NCBI GenBank assembly: GCA_025927935.1
Contig: JAICKM010000294.1
Location: 1 to 8,107 of the forward strand
DNA from: Chloroflexia bacterium
Lineage (GTDB): Bacteria; Chloroflexota; Chloroflexia; QHBQ01; JADMIH01
Length of the DNA stretch: 8,107 nucleotides
Reading direction: 5' to 3'
The notes under the pieces are model-generated. The model was not told the origin of the DNA. It saw only the letters and a list, made by a program, of their open reading frames with translations, and did no database searches. This document shows positions 1 to 6,681 of the stretch, piece by piece. Position 1 is the first letter of the stretch; each line of letters opens with the position of its first letter. The position numbers and the translations under genes are program-made.

Positions 1-861
1 CGTGGTGGTATAGCTGGGCCCTTCCGTGCCGTAGGTCGTGCTCGGGGCGTAGCTGCTGGTGCTCGCCGTGTAGTCGGTGGGCGCGGGGGCGGTGTAGTCC
101 GTCGTCGCCGGGGCGGTATAACCGGTGTCCGTGGTGGTGCTGCTGACGCTGGTGGTATCCACCGTATCGTCGGTGGCACCACCCGCGCCGCCGCCAACCG
201 CCCCACCGACGCCCGCGCCCACTGCCGCCCCAACCGGGCCGCCGACCGCTGCGCCGATGGCGCCGCCGGCCAGGGCGCCTGCCGCCCCACCGGTTTCCGC
301 GCCGCCAGGGTGGCCCTCGTCGCCTTCCTGGGCGATATGGGCCGCGCCCGCGCCCGCCGCGCCGCCGACCGCCGCGCCGATGGCCGCGCCGACGGGGCCA
401 CCAAGGACCGCGCCGATCACCCCACCGGCGACCGCGCCGCCCGCCCCACCCACGGCATCGCCCGCCGCGCCCGTGCCGCCAGTCGTGGTCTCGGTGGTCG
501 TGGTTGTGTCCGTCACTGGAGTGTAGGGCGCGGGCACTGCCGGAGCACCATAGGCTGGAGCCGGCGCGCTCGCCGCCACCGTGTCTTCGGTGGCGGGGAC
601 AGGCAGGGCGGCCCCGCACTCATCGCAGAAGGCCGCGCCCGCGACATTCTCGGCGCCGCAGTTCGTGCAGCGCACCTTGCCGCCGGTCGAGGAACCGGGG
701 GCCGCCGTCGCAGCGACCGGGGTGGAGGCCATATCGCCGCCCACCGGGGCAGCAGTGGCGGCGGCACCACTCGTATCCGCCGTCAGGCGCGCGCCGCACT
801 CATCACAAAAGGCATAGTCATCCGGGTTCATGTTCCCGCAGTTCTGACACCGAATTGCCAT
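1..861 (-). CDS. Double zinc-ribbon, glycine-zipper protein (3' end outside window)
   Basis: The frame is open for 287 codons from ATG at 861 to the left edge with no stop, so the C-terminus is missing. Two four-cysteine zinc ribbons sit at the N-terminus: C5/C8/C19/C22 and C65/C68/C79/C82, both ending FCDECGA. After a Pro/Ala linker and a Thr-rich stretch (about 117-127) come two Gly/Ala-rich units (145-170 and 198-223, 20 of 26 positions identical) with GxxxG-like periodicity and GGPVGAA cores. These are typical of glycine-zipper segments that pack in membranes. A hydrophilic spacer (AHIAQEGDEGHPGG) separates them. The tail (228-287) is rich in Thr, Ser, Tyr and Pro and includes YTAPATTD/YTAPAPTD repeats. 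There is no N-terminal signal peptide, so the ribbons are probably cytoplasmic. I do not recognise a named family, and the function is unknown. It has its own promoter and strong ribosome site, so it is likely a unit separate from the upstream kinase operon. Confidence 0.85.
   Translation of the reverse strand, partial: MAIRCQNCGNMNPDDYAFCDECGARLTADTSGAAATAAPVGGDMASTPVAATAAPGSSTGGKVRCTNCGAENVAGAAFCDECGAALPVPATEDTVAASAPAPAYGAPAVPAPYTPVTDTTTTTETTTGGTGAAGDAVGGAGGAVAGGVIGAVLGGPVGAAIGAAVGGAAGAGAAHIAQEGDEGHPGGAETGGAAGALAGGAIGAAVGGPVGAAVGAGVGGAVGGGAGGATDDTVDTTSVSSTTTDTGYTAPATTDYTAPAPTDYTASTSSYAPSTTYGTEGPSYTTT
73..120 (-). repeat. Eight-residue YTAPxxTD tandem repeat (coding)
   Basis: Residues 248-263 are two copies of an 8-residue unit, YTAPATTD then YTAPAPTD, followed by degenerate copies starting YTAS and YAPS. 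The unit is low complexity and rich in Tyr and Thr, so it could be an extended linker or a phosphorylation target; the latter is inference. Confidence 0.65.
193..270 (-). repeat. Glycine-zipper unit 2 (coding)
   Basis: Encodes residues 198-223 of the zinc-ribbon protein. It aligns without gaps to the unit at 352-429 with 20 of 26 residues identical, differing mainly by Val/Ala/Ile exchanges. This suggests an internal tandem duplication of a membrane-packing segment. Confidence 0.7.
352..429 (-). repeat. Glycine-zipper unit 1 (coding)
   Basis: Encodes residues 145-170 of the zinc-ribbon protein, with Gly at every third or fourth position around a GGPVGAAIG core. It is the partner of the unit at 193-270; a 27-residue hydrophilic and Gly/Ala spacer lies between them. 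Confidence 0.7.
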
Positions 862-864
862 TGT

Positions 865-873
865 CTCCTCCTT
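865..873 (-). promoter_or_regulatory. Strong Shine-Dalgarno
   Basis: On the minus strand AAGGAGGAG lies 3 nt before the ATG at 861 (AAGGAGG core 5 nt before). This is close to the ideal anti-Shine-Dalgarno match and fixes the start of the zinc-ribbon/glycine-zipper gene. Confidence 0.85.
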
Positions 874-885
874 AATACGCACTCA

Positions 886-915
886 TAGGTCGCCGCGCAA
901 TAGGTCGCCGCGCAA
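886..915. repeat. Perfect tandem 15-bp repeat in leader
   Basis: TAGGTCGCCGCGCAA occurs twice head to tail with no mismatch (886-900 and 901-915). The core GTCGCCGCGC occurs a third time at 1011-1020. The pair lies between the putative promoter (940-967) and the start codon at 861, so it would be in the 5' untranslated leader of the minus-strand gene. It could be a protein-binding site or a slippage product. Confidence 0.85.
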
Positions 916-939
916 GGGACCACCCCAGCAAGTTGCCTC

Positions 940-967
940 ATTATATACCACCGGACCGGGACTGCAA
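940..967 (-). promoter_or_regulatory. Sigma70-type promoter for zinc-ribbon gene
   Basis: On the minus strand a TTGCAG -35 (962-967) and a perfect TATAAT -10 (940-945) are separated by 16 bp. Transcription would begin near 933, giving a leader of about 70 nt that contains the tandem repeat. This AT-rich island stands out in GC-rich surroundings. Confidence 0.65.
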
Positions 968-992
968 GCACGGGGACCCACCCGGTACGGCC

Positions 993-1033
993 ACGGTGCC
1001 CGCGCAACCCGTCGCCGCGCGGGGACGCACCGT
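993..1033 (-). terminator. GC-rich hairpin abutting kinase stop codon
   Basis: ACGGTGC (993-999) pairs with GCACCGT (1027-1033), and CCGCGC (1000-1005) with GCGCGG (1017-1022), giving 13 bp with a 4-nt bulge and an 11-nt loop. It begins immediately after the kinase stop (1034-1036). There is no U-tract on the minus strand, so it may be a transcript-end stabiliser or a terminator of non-classical type. Confidence 0.5.
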
Positions 1034-3061
1034 TCACATGCCGCTCAGCAACGCGAACAGGCCGAGCAGGGCCGCCACCAGTTCGCCGATCAGCAACACC
1101 GTCAAGACGAACCAGGCCAGGGCGCGCCGCACCCAGGAGGGCCGCGCCAGGACACGGACCTCCAACCGCCGCTGGCCCCCGTTACTGTCGACAATCACCG
1201 TTCCCTGGTTCATAAGCGGAGCCGGCACAAACCACCGCACGTGGCGTGCCACCAACCACAGCCAGATCTGGACGGCGGCCAGCACCCCGACGAAGCCGGC
1301 CACGCCGTTCAACAGCGCGTCGGTGGGACGCATGCCGAGTTGGGTGCCCCCCCAGATCATCAGCGCGATGAGCGCCAGGAACACCCAGCGGCCCACCATG
1401 CGCCCGCCGGTGGCCCAGGCCCACGCGAACACATTAGGCACGCGCAACACGGCATGGCCCAGTTGCAGGCCCTCGCGCTTCGCGCCGACCGATAGCTCGC
1501 CCACGTTACCCTGGAACTGCACCTGGCTGACGGCCAGCCAGGGTTGGGTGACGTGGACGATGCCCTTCAACTGGCCCTGCCCGGCGTTGAGCAGATTCAC
1601 CACCCGGCCCTTGCGCGCTTTGCGCCCGGCGATGCCCAGGTCAATGACCGTCTCGGCGATGGAAAGCTGCGGTCCCTCCGCGGGCGGGGCCGCCACGGTG
1701 GTCGACGCGGCCAGGGCAGGTGCCTCTTTAGAGGCAGGCGCCAGGCCGGGCGGCGCGGCGGGCACGGGCACCGGGGCCTCGCGGGGAGTGCGGCGGCGCG
1801 AACGCACACTGCGGCGTTCCGCTTCCTCGGTGGGCGGCAGGTCGCTGGGGCCGACCGGCGTGGTGGGCATGGACGACGGCGCGGGCAGGTTGGCAGCCGC
1901 TTCGCGGGGCAGCGCGGCGGTGGCCGGCTCCGCCGCGGGCACCAGCACCGGGCGCAGGCCCAGCGCTCGCGCGAACTCGTCGATGCCGGGGAAGCGCAGT
2001 TCCGGCTTGAGTTCCAGCGCGCGCATAATCGCCTGGTCCACCTGGCGGGAGACGTGCGGATTGTAGGAGCGAATGGGCCGCCAGTGGAAGGGGTTCTGCA
2101 CCGGGTCGTGGCCGCTGAGCAGATGGTGCAGCGTGGCGGCCAGGGCGTAGACATCGGAGCGCTGGTCGGTCTGGCCGTTGCCGTACTGTTCGGGCGGGGC
2201 ATAGCCCGCCGTGCCGAAGGCGGCGGTATCAGTGCTGCGGCCCTGGCGATGGAAGCGCGCGATGCCGAAGTCGATCAGCTTGACGTGATCCTCGCTGTCG
2301 AGCAGGATGATGTTGCCCGGCTTGGTGTCACGGTAGATGATCGGCGGGTCCTGGCGGTGCAGATAGGCCAGCACATCGCAGAGTTGCGCGGCCCAGATGA
2401 GCACACGCGATTCGGGCAAGAAGGCCGTGGTGCCGGAGACCACCTGTTCGAGCGTGTGGCCCTCGATGAACTCCATGACCAGGTAGTATTTGCCTTCCTC
2501 GGTGAAGACGCCATAGAAGTGCGGCAGGTTGGGGTGGTCGAGCGTCGCCAGGAGGGTGGCTTCGCGCATGAAGTCCTTCAGCGCCTGGGTGCGATCTTCG
2601 GGGGCAACGCTGGTGTGGGCCATCTCCTTGACGGCGACATGCAGGCCGCCGTCCTGCTCGTCGAGCGCCTCGTAGACGGCGCCCATGCCGCCCTGGGCGA
2701 CGCGGCCCAGGATGCGGTAGCGATCCTGCAAGAGCGCGCCGGTGGGTAGCTGGCCGATACCCTCGGCGGGGGCCGCCGGGCCGGCGGGCGGAGCGATGAG
2801 GGCGTGCCCGCAATGGGCGCAGAAGGTCGCGCCGGGGCGGTTCGTGCTCTGGCAAAAGGCACAGAGCGCCCCGGTGAGTTCGCGCAGCGGTTCGGCCAGC
2901 ACCCGGCCCAGCTCGCTGCCCGGCGGCAGGCGGTCCAGGCCCAACTCCTGGCCCAGATCGCTATTGGCGACATAGGGCCAGGCGGTCAGCGTGCTGCCGC
3001 ACACATCGCAGGTGGAGGTGCCCGCCGGGTGCAGTTTGCCGCAGTCCTCACAAGTCAGCAT
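1034..3061 (-). CDS. Zinc-ribbon Ser/Thr protein kinase with Ig-like segment and membrane tail
   Basis: A 675-residue protein. Two zinc ribbons come first (C4/C7/C18/C21 and C67/C70/C81/C84). The Hanks-type kinase domain spans about 115-370: a P-loop AQGGMG (122-127, Ala in place of the first Gly), catalytic Lys145 in VAVKEM, likely helix-C Glu167, YRDTKPGN (243-250, Asp245 and Asn250 present, Tyr replacing His of HRD), DFG 264-266, and APPE 288-291. All core catalytic residues are present, so activity is expected. A low-complexity Pro/Ala/Arg linker (about 375-460) leads to a beta-rich segment (about 466-545) that resembles an Ig-like domain. Three hydrophobic stretches follow (about 558-575, 584-605, 646-672), which would anchor the protein with the kinase in the cytoplasm. 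It is the last gene of the operon, 37 nt after the von Willebrand factor A gene. The start has no clear Shine-Dalgarno, so translation may depend on coupling or a weak site; the start is supported by the complete first ribbon. Confidence 0.93.
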   Translation of the reverse strand: MLTCEDCGKLHPAGTSTCDVCGSTLTAWPYVANSDLGQELGLDRLPPGSELGRVLAEPLRELTGALCAFCQSTNRPGATFCAHCGHALIAPPAGPAAPAEGIGQLPTGALLQDRYRILGRVAQGGMGAVYEALDEQDGGLHVAVKEMAHTSVAPEDRTQALKDFMREATLLATLDHPNLPHFYGVFTEEGKYYLVMEFIEGHTLEQVVSGTTAFLPESRVLIWAAQLCDVLAYLHRQDPPIIYRDTKPGNIILLDSEDHVKLIDFGIARFHRQGRSTDTAAFGTAGYAPPEQYGNGQTDQRSDVYALAATLHHLLSGHDPVQNPFHWRPIRSYNPHVSRQVDQAIMRALELKPELRFPGIDEFARALGLRPVLVPAAEPATAALPREAAANLPAPSSMPTTPVGPSDLPPTEEAERRSVRSRRRTPREAPVPVPAAPPGLAPASKEAPALAASTTVAAPPAEGPQLSIAETVIDLGIAGRKARKGRVVNLLNAGQGQLKGIVHVTQPWLAVSQVQFQGNVGELSVGAKREGLQLGHAVLRVPNVFAWAWATGGRMVGRWVFLALIALMIWGGTQLGMRPTDALLNGVAGFVGVLAAVQIWLWLVARHVRWFVPAPLMNQGTVIVDSNGGQRRLEVRVLARPSWVRRALAWFVLTVLLIGELVAALLGLFALLSGM

Positions 3062-3098
3062 ACTATCATCTACGCACGAGCGGCGCCGGACGTTACTG

Positions 3099-4481
3099 TT
3101 ATTCGAGCCGCTGGGTCAAGCGGCGCGTCGCATAGTGCAGCTTCTTGGCCCCTTCGGCGGACACCTGGCCGCTCTGCTCCAGTTTTTGCGCCTCCTGCTC
3201 GGCGGCCTGGGCCAGATCGGTCTCGCCCATGTCGAGCAGGCGGGTGGCCGCGGAGCGCAGCTTGGTTGTGGCGCCCTGGATGTTGCCCGCGGCGGCATCG
3301 TCGAGCGCGCGGGTTTGCAGGCTGAAGGCGTTGACCTTCTCGACGGTGTTCATCACCGCCGGATCGAGCGGCCCCATGCCGGTGGTGCTATATTCGAGCA
3401 CGGCGTCGGCGCGGGCCTGGGCGCCGGTGGTGCTGCCTTGCGGGCCGGGCACGTCATAGGCCAGCGTGACCGAGGCGATGCGGAAGGCGCCCGCCGCCCG
3501 CGTGGGCACGATCAGCTCCAGCAGCAGCGCGGGCGGGCGGTCCGGCTCCAGGTCGCCCAGGTCGAAGGTGGCCGTGCGGTCCTGGATGGGCACGTCGCGC
3601 AACGTGCTGATGGCCGGGCGGATGCGGTGGGCGCGGCGCAGTTCGACGCCCGCGCTCAGGCGCACGCTGGCGACCAGATGGCGCACGGTGATCGACTCGA
3701 CGGCTTCGAGTTCGCCAGCGAAGGCGGGCGGGATGTCGCGCGGTTCCGGCGCCAGGTAAGCGTTGCCCGCGCTCTCGTCGGCCATGGAGACCAGCAGACG
3801 CTCGTTGAACTCGCTGCCCACGCCGACCGTGCTGACGGCGATGCCGGCCTTGCGCGCGTCGCGGGCCAGCGCGGCAGCGCGCTCCGGATCGCGGGTGAAG
3901 CCGTCGGTGAGCACGATCATGCGGCTGATCATGCCCTGGTCCACGCCGGGCTGGAGTTCGCGCAGGCCCTCCTGCACGCCGGACGCCATATCGGTCTCAT
4001 CGCCCAGGCGCACGGCGTCGAGCCGTTCGACGGCGTCGGGGATGCGGTTGCGCTCGGCGCCGGTCAGGGCGTGGAGCAAGACCTCGGCCCGCCCGGCAAA
4101 GACGACCAGCGAGAAGCGGTCCTGCGGCTCAACATGGCCCACCGCCTCGCGCAGCGCCTGCTTCACGGCGTCCAGGTTGGACGGCGCGGCGCGGCGGATG
4201 TGGTCGGGGATGTGCGGGAACGTCCAGACCGGGATGCCGTCGGAGATGACCTCGCGCACATGGCCCAGGCGGGCCAGTTCCTGGAATTGCTCCTGGCTGA
4301 GCACCGGCAGGCGCATCGACTCGCTGATGTCGAGCACGATACCGAGGTTGACGGGCGCGGACTGCGCGCCCAGCCGCTCGCCGGGGCGCACGTCGAGCAG
4401 CAGGTAGACCAGGCGCGGCTCCCCGGCGGCCGGCACCGCGTTGACGTTCAAGCGGCTTTGCAACGTAAGTTCGTTGGGCAT
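3099..4481 (-). CDS. von Willebrand factor A domain protein
   Basis: 460 residues from ATG 4481; a TTG one codon upstream (4484) is an alternative. The vWA domain has a full MIDAS metal site: D51-I-S53-E-S55, Thr163 in GDETD, and Asp193 in LTDG. Between the DISES strand and the helix starting NLDAVKQAL lies an insert of about 40 residues (58-101, including QEQFQEL and the aromatic PVWTFPHIPDHI). This is longer than in ordinary vWA domains and lies near the metal face. Beyond about 245 there is a beta-rich region (about 262-370), then a helical Gln/Glu/Ala-rich C-terminus (about 385-460). No signal peptide or membrane helix is seen, so it is probably cytoplasmic. Such domains bind partner proteins through the metal ion. 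The stop of the peptidase gene lies 6 nt upstream of the ATG, and an AAAGG ribosome site 9 nt before the ATG overlaps the end of that gene, so translational coupling is likely. Confidence 0.92.
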   Translation of the reverse strand: MPNELTLQSRLNVNAVPAAGEPRLVYLLLDVRPGERLGAQSAPVNLGIVLDISESMRLPVLSQEQFQELARLGHVREVISDGIPVWTFPHIPDHIRRAAPSNLDAVKQALREAVGHVEPQDRFSLVVFAGRAEVLLHALTGAERNRIPDAVERLDAVRLGDETDMASGVQEGLRELQPGVDQGMISRMIVLTDGFTRDPERAAALARDARKAGIAVSTVGVGSEFNERLLVSMADESAGNAYLAPEPRDIPPAFAGELEAVESITVRHLVASVRLSAGVELRRAHRIRPAISTLRDVPIQDRTATFDLGDLEPDRPPALLLELIVPTRAAGAFRIASVTLAYDVPGPQGSTTGAQARADAVLEYSTTGMGPLDPAVMNTVEKVNAFSLQTRALDDAAAGNIQGATTKLRSAATRLLDMGETDLAQAAEQEAQKLEQSGQVSAEGAKKLHYATRRLTQRLE

Positions 4482-4487
4482 CAATCC

Positions 4488-5351
4488 CTACCTTTCGCGC
4501 TGTATATGATCGCGCACCCCGGCCACGCCCTCCGCCGCCTCCCAGGCCAGCAGGCGGCGCAGCCCGGCGCCATAGATATCTTGCCGCCCCCGGAACCGGT
4601 CCAGGCGCAGGCGGCAGCCCCAACTCTCGACCACTTTATAGGCCACCCACTCGGCGAAGCCCTCGCGTAGCTCCGGCGTTGCCAGCAGCGGTGCGTTCTC
4701 GGCCTGCCAGGCGTGGGCATATTCGTGGGCCACGACCTCGCAGAAGAAGATGCGCGGCAGGCCGTATTCCACGTAGATGGCGCGGGTGCGCCAGCCGTGC
4801 ACGAACAGGCCGACGTAATCGGCATCGCCTTCCTGGGCCGGGGCGTCCTCGATCGGGTCGGGTCCGGCGGCATGACCGCGCAAGGCATTCAACTCGCCGC
4901 GATTGACCAGGCGCAGGCTGGCCCCGACATTCAACTCCATGTCCAGCACGCGCTTCGCCGTCTCGCGCACGCGGCCAAACAGTTCATAGGCCAGCGTCGG
5001 GTCGTAGACCGCCGTGGCATGGCAGGCTTCGCACAACATGCGCCCATCGGGGCGCGCGAAAGAGACCGGCCCGACCGGGCGCCCACAGGCGTGGCAATGG
5101 GGCCGCGCCCAGCACTCCGGGCAGTAGAGCCGCCCGGCTTGCCCGGCCAGGGCGAACAGATGGCCCTGGGCCGTGTCCAGCGTCCGCCGGCAGGCCGCGC
5201 AGCGCAGCCAGTGCCCGGCGCAGGCCGCGCAATAGTATTGCGCGCTCGCATTCGGGTCGCCCATCGTCAGGCGCACCACCTCATGCCCGGCAAGGGTCGT
5301 GCCGCACGCGCTGCACCAGTTGCCCCGCCCAATGCTCACCGCCGTCGCCAT
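4488..5351 (-). CDS. DA1-like zinc-finger metallopeptidase
   Basis: A 287-residue protein. Residues 13-110 hold twelve cysteines as six CxxC pairs (13/16, 41/44, 51/54, 77/80, 86/89, 107/110), enough for three zinc sites and reminiscent of LIM or stacked zinc ribbons. The C-terminal half has VVAHEYAHAWQ with the HExxH zinc site (H209, E210, H213), followed about 17 residues later by REGFAEW (Glu230 or Glu234 as third ligand). A LIM-like region followed by HExxHAW and EG-plus-aromatic/helix is the arrangement of plant DA1 peptidases, which cleave ubiquitin-pathway clients; bacterial relatives exist but their substrates are unknown to me. No signal peptide is seen, so it is likely cytoplasmic. 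The ATG at 5351 lies 2 nt after the methyltransferase stop and has GAGG 5 nt upstream, which supports this start and coupled translation. The family call is from motif memory, without a search. Confidence 0.85.
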   Translation of the reverse strand: MATAVSIGRGNWCSACGTTLAGHEVVRLTMGDPNASAQYYCAACAGHWLRCAACRRTLDTAQGHLFALAGQAGRLYCPECWARPHCHACGRPVGPVSFARPDGRMLCEACHATAVYDPTLAYELFGRVRETAKRVLDMELNVGASLRLVNRGELNALRGHAAGPDPIEDAPAQEGDADYVGLFVHGWRTRAIYVEYGLPRIFFCEVVAHEYAHAWQAENAPLLATPELREGFAEWVAYKVVESWGCRLRLDRFRGRQDIYGAGLRRLLAWEAAEGVAGVRDHIQRER

Positions 5352-5353
5352 CG

Positions 5354-6544
5354 CTACCTCAACTCTACCTGGGGCCAGTGCGTTCGCGGCACGCCCTTGG
5401 CCTGCACCAGCACATGGAAGCGCCCTAACCCGTCGGGATCGATCAGCCGGAACAGCCGCGCCCGGCGGGCCAGCGCATCGGCCTGATCCGCGCGGCTGCC
5501 GGGTTGCGCCGCGCTCAGCGCCGCGATCCGCTCGCCCATGCCTAATGCCACCAGGAACTCCATCTGGCGGGTGGCGGCCACCATCTCCAGCCCGGCGGCG
5601 GCGCCCGCGCGCTCCAGCGTAGTGAAATCGACGTGCGCCGTCATATCCTGCGCGCCGGGCGCCGTGTAGGGGTCGCTCACCACCTGCCCATTACTATAAC
5701 ACAAGAGCGTGCCTTGCGGCCGCAGCCCGCTATAGAGCCGCGCGGCGCTGTCGCCGTAGTCAATGGTGAGCACGAAGCCGCGCTCCAACCCGGCGGCGAC
5801 GCCCCGCAGCCAGGCCGAGGCGGCCAGGTTCACCTCGGCGGGTTGGTCGGACGGCAGGGTCACGCCCGCCGCCGGGAAGTAGGCGGCCAGGGCCGGATCG
5901 GAGAGCGAGGCCCGCTCGTCGACCAGCGCGCCCTGGGCATCCACGGTCACATAGATCTCCTCCAGCCCGGCGTCGCCCGCGATCACCCGATGCACCGGGA
6001 AGGCGTCGAGCAGTTCGTTGCTGTAGACCAGGCCGGTGCCGGTGGCCTCCGCGGCCCAGCGCACCCGCGCGCCGTGGCCCGCCGCGGCCAGGGTGGCTAG
6101 CTGGCGGGCCTGCAACGCCGGGCTGCGCTCGACGATGACCAGGTCCAGGCGCGCATAGAGGCCCGGATCGGTCGCGCGCAAGGCGTCGAGCAGATCGGCC
6201 AGCAGGCGGCCCGATCCGGCGCCGTGTTCGGCCAGCAGGAACGCGGGCGGGTGGTCGAGCGCGGCGTCGCAGCGGCGCACAAACTCGGCCAGCAGCGCGC
6301 CGAAGGCCGGGTCCACCTCCGGCGAGGTGGTGAAGTCGCCGCCGCGGCCCAGCGCGACGACCCCGGCGCTGTAGTAGCCGTACTGCGGGTGATACAGCGC
6401 CAGGTCCATAAAGTCGGCGAAAGGGATGCGCCCGCCCGCCGCCGCGATGTGGGCGCGGATGATCGCGCCCAGGGCGACGACGTGGCCGGCCCGCGCGGCG
6501 GCCTCAGAATCAGGAGTGTTCATATGATAACTAACGTGATCCAT
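5354..6544 (-). CDS. MidA/NDUFAF7-family SAM-dependent methyltransferase
   Basis: A 396-residue protein close to the usual length of this family (COG1565/DUF185). Diagnostic segments occur in order: PFADFMDLALYHPQYGYY (41-58), GDFTTSPEVDPAFG (69-82), the SAM-binding EHGAGSGRLLADLL (106-119), SNELLDAFPVHR (175-186), the IDYG strand (261-264) and MTAHVDFTTL (301-310). The mitochondrial homologue NDUFAF7 dimethylates an arginine of the complex I subunit NDUFS2; the target of bacterial members is not established, though NuoD is an obvious candidate. It is soluble and cytoplasmic. It is the first gene of the minus-strand operon. The start is uncertain: ATG 6544 and ATG 6523 (residue 8) both lack a good Shine-Dalgarno, and the conserved domain begins only near residue 25, so either is possible. 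No convincing minus-strand promoter was found in the 232-nt divergent gap. Confidence 0.93.
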   Translation of the reverse strand: MDHVSYHMNTPDSEAAARAGHVVALGAIIRAHIAAAGGRIPFADFMDLALYHPQYGYYSAGVVALGRGGDFTTSPEVDPAFGALLAEFVRRCDAALDHPPAFLLAEHGAGSGRLLADLLDALRATDPGLYARLDLVIVERSPALQARQLATLAAAGHGARVRWAAEATGTGLVYSNELLDAFPVHRVIAGDAGLEEIYVTVDAQGALVDERASLSDPALAAYFPAAGVTLPSDQPAEVNLAASAWLRGVAAGLERGFVLTIDYGDSAARLYSGLRPQGTLLCYSNGQVVSDPYTAPGAQDMTAHVDFTTLERAGAAAGLEMVAATRQMEFLVALGMGERIAALSAAQPGSRADQADALARRARLFRLIDPDGLGRFHVLVQAKGVPRTHWPQVELR

Positions 6545-6586
6545 GGTCCACAGTTCCGCGCCCGGCGACGGGCCTAACCCCCCTAC

Positions 6587-6611
6587 CCCCCTTCCCGGCG
6601 CGGGAAGGGGG
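6587..6611. repeat. REP-like perfect hairpin, C-rich/G-rich
   Basis: CCCCCTTCCCG (6587-6597) and CGGGAAGGGGG (6601-6611) form a perfect 11-bp stem around a 3-nt loop. It is flanked by further C-runs (6578-6591, 6619-6625). The composition is like dispersed extragenic palindromes I associate with Chloroflexota genomes. It lies between the divergent genes, in the probable leader of the methyltransferase operon. Confidence 0.7.
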
Positions 6612-6681
6612 AAAGCAACCCCCTCTCCGCATCTCGGCGGTAGCGAGGAGGCTTAGGAATGGGTCCCTGGTCGCCTCGCGG

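Noticed and set aside
193..429. Possible CRISPR-like array from repeated GCC-rich units
   Set aside because: The two units are 78 bp each, diverged at DNA level and in frame; they are coding glycine zippers, with no short identical repeats and unique spacers.
125..888. Pro/Ala-rich and Arg-rich plus-strand frames at the left end
   Set aside because: They are antisense to the glycine-zipper and zinc-ribbon coding sequence, which has eight correctly spaced cysteines and a strong ribosome site.
933..2749. Long plus-strand frames opposite the kinase (933-2066 and 1544-2749)
   Set aside because: The minus strand carries complete kinase motifs; these antisense products show no domain and are Arg/Gly-rich.
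2991..4670. 559-codon open frame on the plus strand
   Set aside because: It lies antisense to the vWA and adjacent genes, whose MIDAS and peptidase motifs are clear. Its product is low complexity (Ala/Gly/His/Gln/Arg), as expected from a shadow of GC-rich codon bias.
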